NCBI RefSeq assembly: GCF_019097595.1
Contig: NC_080712.1
Location: 23,998,646 to 24,062,645 of the forward strand
Length of the DNA: 64,000 nucleotides
Source of the DNA: Hemibagrus wyckioides
Lineage: Eukaryota; Chordata; Actinopteri; Siluriformes; Bagridae
Direction: 5' to 3'
The position numbers and the translations under genes are program-made. Under the pieces are notes generated by a model. That model saw only the letters and a program-made list of their open reading frames with translations, did no database searches and had not been told where the DNA came from. This document shows, in pieces, positions 1 to 9,500 of this stretch. Every line of letters begins with the position of its first letter. The first letter of the stretch is position 1.

Positions 1-110
1 CAGGTAGTCTCGGTTTGAGTACCACGGTGCGCTTCCCGCTACACATGACAGCTTTCACCTTACAAGTTATTTATGCAAAACTACTAGTGGGAAAGCCCCC
101 TAGGTGATCT
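1..110. repeat. Dispersed repeat fragment shared with 36.1 kb
   Basis: This stretch closely resembles 36115-36240. Both begin with caggtagtct and continue through a similar block (taccac.gtgcg, then ..catgaca.c.tttcac). The second copy extends further left, so this one is cut by the window edge. It is probably the end of a DNA transposon; I cannot name the family. Confidence 0.5.
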
Positions 111-419
111 CCAGTTAAATCAAGTGAAACCAGTACCAGCACACCAAATACTTAACAATTACCCACAAGTTCTTGAGAGTTTGTTATAGTTAACATATGC
201 TTGTTAACTATGCTTCGCTTCTTGCCCAACTTGGAAAAACCAAAACATGGTACGCTCCACCCTACCGAAGCACTGCTGAAGATGAACTTGGCACATCGGC
301 AGCTGTGAATAGAAGCACAATCACATAAGTGATTCTAATATACTGTATTAAGAAGCCAAAAAGCACGGCTGTCAGCTTTCCATTCCCTTTTTCCTGCGCC
401 AGCATGAGACAGCACTTAC

Positions 420-541
420 ACGTTGTAGGATTTGACTGAATCAGCTGTAGCAGTAATCCCTGGAGCCTTTTTACATCTCCCCTTAGCTCTCGCAGATCCT
501 GAATCTGCTGCCGTTGGTCTATCTCCAGTCTCAGTAGACCA
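420..541 (-). CDS. TRP-like channel exon 19: C-terminal coiled coil
   Basis: The acceptor is at 542-543. The exon encodes SGLLRLEIDQRQQIQDL and then RELRGDVKRLQGLLLQL, a charged helix with Leu spacing typical of a C-terminal coiled coil. It ends at a strong donor, T/gtaagt, in phase 1. If that donor is not used, the frame stays open to a TAG at 264-262, so this could also be the last coding exon. Confidence 0.7.
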
Positions 542-3500
542 CTGAGATGTTCTTGTTGAGATGAATAACTATTTCATTTGTAAGACACAAATTGTTTGGT
601 TTTATTCATCTTTAAGTCATGTAGGTAGGTTACTCTTTATATGATACATAATATAAAATGAGAACACATAGCTTTCTATTGTAACAGCAAGTCCCAGATA
701 AACTCACCTGGGAGATTTGTTATCATCATTTGTTTGAACTGGCTTCAGTAGTTTAGCCTCTTTCTGTATGGTCAAGTATTCATCCAAAGTATCCTGCAGA
801 ATTGACAGAATTAGGCCCGTATATTCTATTTTTATTCCACAAGTGACATTTTGATGAAAGGAATCAAAATATTTTCTTAGAAATTTTAATACAATCTCAT
901 ACAAATGTTGCTATGATCATTAAGAAGCTCCATTTACCTGCCCATCAACAGAAAGGCACCACCATATCTATATCAGATGTTATTTGGGTAGTGGATATGG
1001 GTGTGTCAGGGTCAGTGGTTTTAGCCACTGTGTATTTTTATTGTCTTTTTATTAGACACCAGAGATACCAAGACATGTCGTAAGTCCAAGTCCAGTCCTT
1101 ACAGTAGTCCTGCATTTTGATTAACACCTAAACTGTGGTCTGTATTTTCCTGCCCATAAAGAAACTGCTCCTATATTATTTGTTGACTGAACCCTGTTAC
1201 ACATTTCTGATGTGTCTATACGTCACTATATTTATTAAATTTAATTGGAAAAACATCTCAATTCAGGTTTCGGTTGAAATAGAAAAAAAGAGGTCGAAGA
1301 TTGTGGCCCAAACCGATTAAATAGGCTCACAACAAAGTTTCAATTATAACACTCTACAAATGGTGTTAAAAAAAAGATCATTAGAAGGTTAAATAATATG
1401 CATTTATTAATTAGAAGGTTAAATAATATGCATTTATTCAACAATGAGCAGCATCAACAGAGAAAATGATGGCCATGGATATTATACAACCAATTTGTAA
1501 AAAAAAGTATATTGAAACAGTAATGTTTACTGCAAATACTTACAGCACAATGGCTTCGCAATAGCAAGCACCAAGTAGACTGTTTTGCTTGTAATTTGTG
1601 TCTTGAGCCTGTGTTGCAGTTGCAACTGTTGCTGTATTCGGGGGTAAACTAGCCATTTTCTGGTAGTAGCCAAATATATATGTACATGCTACTTCATGTA
1701 AAATCATACACTACATGTATTTTATAATGTAGTGAAATTCTGGAAAATGTTAACCTGTTGCTTTTCTTTTCCTTTTGCCAAATAATGATGAACAGATAAA
1801 TAATATGATAAGATAATAAATGATAAGAGAAGGTAGATTCGACATGGGATAACGTGCTATAGGGTTGGTTTGAGGAATTCACTGGAGCCAGTCATTGTAT
1901 TTGTTATTTTACTGTGCCATAGCTAATTTGCATAGAATTGTCAATAGAATCACAGCTCTATGTTGTGCACATATAGAAAGAATGAACATTCAGTGAGCAT
2001 GATTATAGACTGTACCTTAATCTCTGCTGTTAGTTTCTTCATCTCTTCATGGTGACCTGGATTTGTTATGATGTCATCGTCGTAAAACTCTCTGAGTGGG
2101 GCACAGCAGCTGTGGATATACTGTTTGTCAAAGAAATGGTGCAGGTGAGGCATGGATTCTTCTACCTGCAGGATGATGGAAGCCTGTTGCATCACTGCAT
2201 TCGCCAGGGCATTGTCATATACTCTAGAGAAACAGTGCACAAAAGTTTTACTGAATGCTCAAATCACACCATTAGCTGGTCATAAGTGGACTATTACTCC
2301 TACCTTTGGAATGTGTCTGAGAGAAGAGCAATCATTAGGTTCACACATAGAACAGCAGACAGGGCCAGGAAAGTACCACAGAGCAAGTGAGCCATAACAG
2401 GGTCCACAGCCACCATGGCATCAAACTCATACTCGTCCACCAGGGTCATGCGGTACAGACTGTAGAGCATCTGCGGCACTGTTTGCATGCTAGGTACAGC
2501 TATTAAGCCTTTGTGCATGAGTGAGAAATAGGGAAGAGAATATTACTTCACAGGAAATTTAAGCATGTGCAAAATTAGTCAAGATAGCTGTATTTGTTGA
2601 TTGACGTCACCTCCAAATATAATCCAGAAAGCACAGGCATATGGGACATAGATCTCTGCATATAAGAAGAGGAAGCGCAGCACATCACCAACTATCTTTC
2701 CCAGCATGACAATGAAGGGACCCATAACCCTAAGGATTAAAAGGAGGAAAACCATGAAACTGTGGCGTATCTGTGACCATACTGGGCTAATAGCCAAAAA
2801 CTGACCACCAGAGAATGTTCTGTAAATAAATGACTCCAAATTGGGGACTTTGACCATATGGTTAACAAGACACTGATGACCAGGTTTCCATAGTTTCTTT
2901 GGTATTGAGTGGCCTCTGAATCACCATGGTTACTTAAGCACAAAGCAGGAAGCACCTGTAGTGTGCAGTGAAACCTGAGAAAAGGCCATTGGCTACTATA
3001 CTATTGTTACTATTCTTAATTAGGTACTCTGAAAGAGCAATGACCCCCAAGCAGGTGTTATCTTATCTATATGGCTGGGAATGTCTATCTGAAGCCTGTG
3101 GAATCATGGGAATTGTATCCACCCAGTAAGTGAGCCATTACAATTCAGTGATGAGAACAACCTCATGTTCTGGTGACTTTATCACAATGGACATGCTACT
3201 GAGGAGAATCATCTTAATTTCCTTTATACCAATGAGTCAACCAATCTCAGTAAAAAAATTCTTAGTATACCATATTTCCATTTTAATTATTAACAAAGTA
3301 AACACTATTCGTGAAAAAAAACCTCCACAAGCTCAGCAATTCTCTGCCTGGCAACTATACAGATCCTCCAGAAGTTATTCATCCCCATGGTCATTTCTCT
3401 ATGAATATTTAAATGTCTTTATTTGCAAATGATTTGCAAATAAATATATATTTTTAATATTCATTCTCTCAGTGTGAATTGTCATTTGGCAGCAATTACA

Positions 3501-6500
3501 GATCTCAGTACTCTCAGATGTGTCTTTATGAGTTTTGCATATTTTGACTTAACCAATTTCTTCCTTTCTACAATGCATTCTTTTCTCAAACTCTGTTACA
3601 TTAGATGGAGAATGATAGTGAATGGTGGATCTTCAGATCATAACACAAATTTTTAGATGGATTTAAATCCAACTTGGATTTAAGTTTTGATTCGACTATT
3701 CCAAACCAGAAAGCTTTTTCTGTCCAAGCCATTCCTTTTTTTTTAGTTTTTTTCCCTGTACTCATTTTCCTGAACATACTGTATATTTTTGCACTGAATG
3801 CAAATTACTGGCTTTGATTCTGACTATTATTTATTTGGCTGAATCCATCCTGTGATGGCAACAAGCCATTTCTAGTTCTTCATGCTGAAGGGCATGATTT
3901 TGCCACCAACATGACAGTCACAAGAATGCTTTTGCTGTGGTCTGATCAGATCACAAAATCATTTTCCTAAAACTCTCAGACCTTTCTCGGATGTAGCTTC
4001 CTTCTGGCCACTCTTCCACAGAGGCCAGAACTGTGCCTGCACAGGTTCTCTTATCATATCAAGTGTGCTCTGTAATTCCTTCAGGGACTCTTGGACACTT
4101 TCTCTGTATTTTCCATCTTTTACATTTACATTATTGGCATTTAGCCAACACTGTTATCCAGAACAACTTACATTTTAGCTCATTTTTTATACAACTGATC
4201 AGTTGTTAAAGGCCTTGCTCAAGGCTGAGTAGTGGCAGCTTGGTGATCCTGAGATTTGAACTCACAGTAGTCCACCATCTCAAATATTGAGCTACCACAT
4301 CCACCTTCACTATCTTCAACACCTCAAACCTCAATTTCAACATATCAAATCGTCACAGTGACAGTAAGCCTGATCAGATTTGACATTTTTGTTGTGAGAC
4401 CTCCCAAATCAGTGATATTTATTGTGTAGTCATACAGTTGAACAATGGAAATAAAATGAATACAGGTGTGGCCTGTTTAATATATTTAGCATGAGCACTC
4501 AAGAAAATACTATTCCTAATTTTAATTGGTAAAAGAAAAGGGAGATGATTGAACTTGATAAGCATTCAATACTTATTCATGATTTATTGAATACATTTTA
4601 GGGGCACAGGTGCCAATGTTAATCAGAAATGTATGAAATGTAAGAGAAAATCAAATAATCTTTAAATATTATTATTATTATTATTATTATTATTAGTAGT
4701 AGTAGTAGTAGTAGTAGTAGTAGAATTCTTAATGATTTGGAATGTCAGAGAAAAGAAAGCAAGCACATAAAGATGTTCCTCATTACCTAAATGCTCTGAC
4801 ATGCTTCATCAGCCTGAGCCAGAGGAAGATGATGGCCACAGCGAAGATGCGGAGGCTATACATCCGTAGTGTCTGAGAGACCAGGTAAACATCAGCCAAG
4901 TGAAGACCCAAAACTGCTATCAGCAATGTGTACACAAGCCAATCGAATATATTCCTGGAAATTGAATATCAATGAAATTCCCAATACAAAATCATTTACA
5001 TAAATTGCACTTATACATATATCCCATGTTTTGGGTAAGGGAAGTATTACAGAGTTTTACCAAGGGTCTTGCATGTAGCTTCCCTTCATGTTGCAAACGA
5101 ACTTAATCTGACCCTCGAGGTAGCATCGTTCCTTTAGGACATAAGTCAGATAATTTACATCATTTCTCGGAATTAATTGGATATTAAAATTATTTTTAAA
5201 AAATTTATTCCTTTTCCAGTTCATCACATCATCAACATCAAGACTTTTTAAGGCATTTTTATTCAAAAAAGGCTGTACTCTGTAAGGCTGTAGTCTGCAA
5301 CTTAATTTCAAAAAGTTACATCAGCTCACATATGTGCTTGTATTTCTGGACAGTCTGAAAGTGACATGTATACAATTACCCTAATTTTCATGTCTCTGTG
5401 TTGACCAGATGTTTCTTGTGTTGTGATTTTGTGACATGAATTTTTCAGTTATGTCTTGACTACTCATATTTAAAGATATGCACTTTCCTTCAACACAAAA
5501 AGGATACGGGATAAAAATGTGGACCTACAAAGCAGATAGTATTTTTCCCACTGGTGCTAATTCCAGGATGTTGCAGCATTAATGTGAGAGAATACAAAAC
5601 TGTTAGACTAAAAAGAAAATACTGAATACGAATAAAAAGCAGGCAAAAAAAAAACACCCACATTATTTGACTGCCATAAAAGCCTATTAAAGCACTTGAA
5701 AGAGAACATCCTAATTTTCTGCATGCTGAATTAGAAATAGATATATATATATATTTTCTGTCATTATTTTAATGTAGTACTGGGCACTTAATGAGACAAT
5801 GGAGATACAAAATTGATGTCATGACACTGTGTGCACGTACTTTTCTCATGCTTTGAATGTGCTATTTCTATATTTCAAATTAATGAATTGTGCCCATGTT
5901 TTGGATCATTTGCACTTTCATGCCATGATTTAATGGATAAACTGGCTAAGCGCTCATCTGTGTCATGTACAGCTGTAGTTCCTGAGTGTAGTTCCTAAAT
6001 TTATTCTAGTAAGCAATGAGCCATAAAAATGAGTCATATGATTAATTAAATGAACATATTTTGGGGTGTGTTCACAATTCCCTGGAGTACTGCATGTCTT
6101 AATCTAACATGATGTACTGATGTTAGCATGCTTTTAAAAGGTAAATACTGAATATAGCCCGAAGTAAACTGTTTAAATCTGTGTACAGATATTTAGATTT
6201 TCATCTAAATACAGGATTTAGTAAATCAATCTTTAATAATTACTGTATGTATGATGGGTATGCTACCTCTGGCCACATGGGGTGTGTGCAAGCCAAATCC
6301 TCATTGAGCCTCTGTTCACACCATTGCTGCCAGTCTTTTAGCTTTCTAACCGAGCGCAGAATCTCCATCACCTCCCTGTACACCTCCAGCAGTGTCAGCC
6401 CTAATGCTATCATCACCACAAGCACACGCCACCAGTCCTGTAGAGAGATAGTAGTAAGCCAAGGGTAAAGTGTGTGTTATCTACAATATGGGGCTCCAAT

Positions 6501-9500
6501 CTGTGTCATACCTGAGGGAAAACATAGCGTTTGTTCTCTTCTGGTGACACGGACACCGATATGGCCACCGTGGTCCAGGAAACGATAAACAGAAAATTGA
6601 GCAGCAGGAGAATCCACGCACCAAGTCTAAAGTCAAACAATTTTAGATCCCAGTTTAATTAATACTTATTTCATTGCTAATTAATGCTTTGCCTAGAAAC
6701 AGTACAAATATGTAGCAGTGCATTTACCTGCCATACAGGTTCCATTTGACTGAAATAAGCTTTAACACTACAGGATGCATAATGAGATCTAGTTTCCCCT
6801 GATGGACAATGAACTCTAGCTGTTTAACAGTGAGAGAGTGTGTTATTAGACTTGATTAATCAATGTCACAAGAACTGGCTCTGGTTTTATATATATATAT
6901 ATAAGAACTCAAATGAAGAGAATGATGAAGTCTTTTCAGGCTGATGATAGCGTACCGGTGATGTCGGCTCACTTCTGATATTTCCTAGAGAGTAAAAATG
7001 AAATATATAATTATTTTTAATATTTGTGTTTTCCCAGAAATGTCACAGGCTCTCGTGATTCCATCCTGCCTCTACCTTGTGTTTTTTTCATCCGTGCATT
7101 CTCTGGCTCCAGTAAATGAAGGTAGAAGTACTGCTGGCGCGTCAATCGGTCCTTCACGTGAAACTGATTCAGTGCCAGATTGGCCTGTGGAGGACGAACG
7201 AGATCTGAGTCACGGTGAGTATTCTAGTGTATGTGAACTTCTTATGAAACTAGATTATTGACACTGACCACAGTCGTCATCTTGCCAATCATGGCAGTGA
7301 TACACAGCTGTCCATCAGAATCCTGAACCCCAGCATCCGCCCCCAGCTCCAACAGTGTGTGTGCGGCTTCGCTGCGATCTTTGAGCACAAATACACACCT
7401 TACTCTTTCTGTTCCTTTTAATATACTAATAATCATAAAATTATTAGTGTGTTCAGGTTAAAGGATGTGTATGGGGTGTGAGCATCTCTCTCCTTATTCT
7501 ATAGTAAAATATTAATCACACCTCAAAGCCTCTCTCTATTTTATGTTATTTTTTATATTCATAATACTTTAAATTATATTATAATATAATAATAACTTAT
7601 ATTTCTCATAGCGTATATAACTCTGTACAAAAGATTCAAAATACCATCAACAACCTACATATAACTGTTACATTTGTAATGCTGCTTTTCTGGGTATCTA
7701 ACATCATGTGTAATAGAAGTTGTTTCACTTCTTTGGGTTTGTGTAAAATCTGTCTTGCCAGTGTTGCTTGATATTTCTTTATATAGCTAATCCAGGTCTA
7801 CTAAATGATGACTCCAAACACTAAATAGTATGTGGTTCACCTATAGATCTTCATGTGTCTTTATACTGATCAAATTGATCTATATAATGTTTTTTCCCTC
7901 TATATCAAGGTTGTAGAGTAAAGAAAAAGTGTTCTGCAGTGTATAAATGCATAAACAAAAATGCTTATAGCATTGGTATTTTACTGTGCATTATTTTTTC
8001 TTATGTATTTATTTTATTTTATTTCTCATGTTTGCTTTCTCCAAGGTTCTATAATTATATACGGTGATTTTAATGTATGCATTTGGTCATATTTTATTTA
8101 AAAGTATCTTTATTTCTTAGCATGAATTAATCACCTCACCGGACACCACATTACTCTGAAACATGCTCTAAAATATTTGACTTGATCAACATATGAAGTA
8201 CAGATTGTGCAGGAAAGTTTTTTTCATTTTACTGTGTATCACATCAGCGATATATGGTTGAAATGACAATAAAAGCCTCATGACTTGACTTGAATTGATA
8301 TAGTAATATTTCTTTATAGAAAGCTTTACCTAGGTTGACCGCAAGCTGTAGTGGAGTTCTTTGTTTGTAGTCGTGTGCAGCAATATCTGCTCCATTCTGC
8401 AGCAGAATCTGAATCGCCTCAGTAGCGTCATTCTTAGCAGCAAAGTGTAATGGCGTCTGCATGTCTTTACATGTGCGGGCCTCAATGTCAACTGAAATAG
8501 CAGATAGATAGTAAACGTGTTATAGTTCATAGCTTCTCTATGCAACACACAGAGGCTTGTTTTCACACGTTCTCACAATTTCTTTCAAAATAAAAAAAAT
8601 TATAATCAGAGACGCAGTATTTGTGAGATCATTTGCAAATCTTCTTATCTTATTATCATTAAGGCATTTGATTGGATTATTAGGATGATATGGTGGAGGG
8701 AAGTGTTGCTGTCTCAGAGCTGCAGGGACCCCAGATTTATCCCCTGTCTCTGTCATGTTTCATATGTTCCTCCAGGTTCTCTGGTTTCCTCCCGCCTCCA
8801 AAAGAACATGTCAGCATATGGACTGGATACACTAAACTATGCTAGTTGTGAATGTGTGTGCATAGTGCCCTGTTATGGAATGGTATCCTATCCAGGATTT
8901 ATTCCTGACTCACGACCAGTGTTCCCAGGATAGAAACTGGATCCACGCTATGATTATTCTGACCAGGGATATATATAATATCAGGGTGTTTTTTTCTGTG
9001 CCACCATAGCTTCTAGCTTGCTAATTAGGGATACATTTTAATAAAATATTTTTCATAGTAAATTGCATTTGAATTACTTCTTCATGTTAGATATTCATTT
9101 TAGCATAGCATGTGAAATGTGATGGGGAAGTAACATGACAAATCCAACTAATGACATTTTCAATGCTCAGCTGCATGGAGTGGATCATTTTCATGCATGG
9201 TATGGTCCACACATGAGTGCCCATGAACCATACGGTAGAAGTGGACCAGATGCTGGTTACCATGACGACACCCTGGTTTGCCAGACTGGTTTGTGTCGGG
9301 TAAAAAGTGCTAAATGTAAACATAATGTAACAGATTCATTCTACCTCCTCTTTCTAGAAGAAAATGAATCATATCTTCATAGTCCAAGGCTGCAGCCACG
9401 TGGAGAGGCGTAACCCCGAACGCATCAGGTCTGCGAATATCAGCTCCTCTCTCGAGGAAGAACCTCATCACGTCTACATTCCAGGCTCGAGAGATCTACC

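Noticed and set aside
5132..5311. Longer form of channel exon 13 (open to 5311)
   Set aside because: Only the acceptor at 5132-5133 gives the TRP-like sequence right after HPMWPE in phase; the extra residues look like translated intron.
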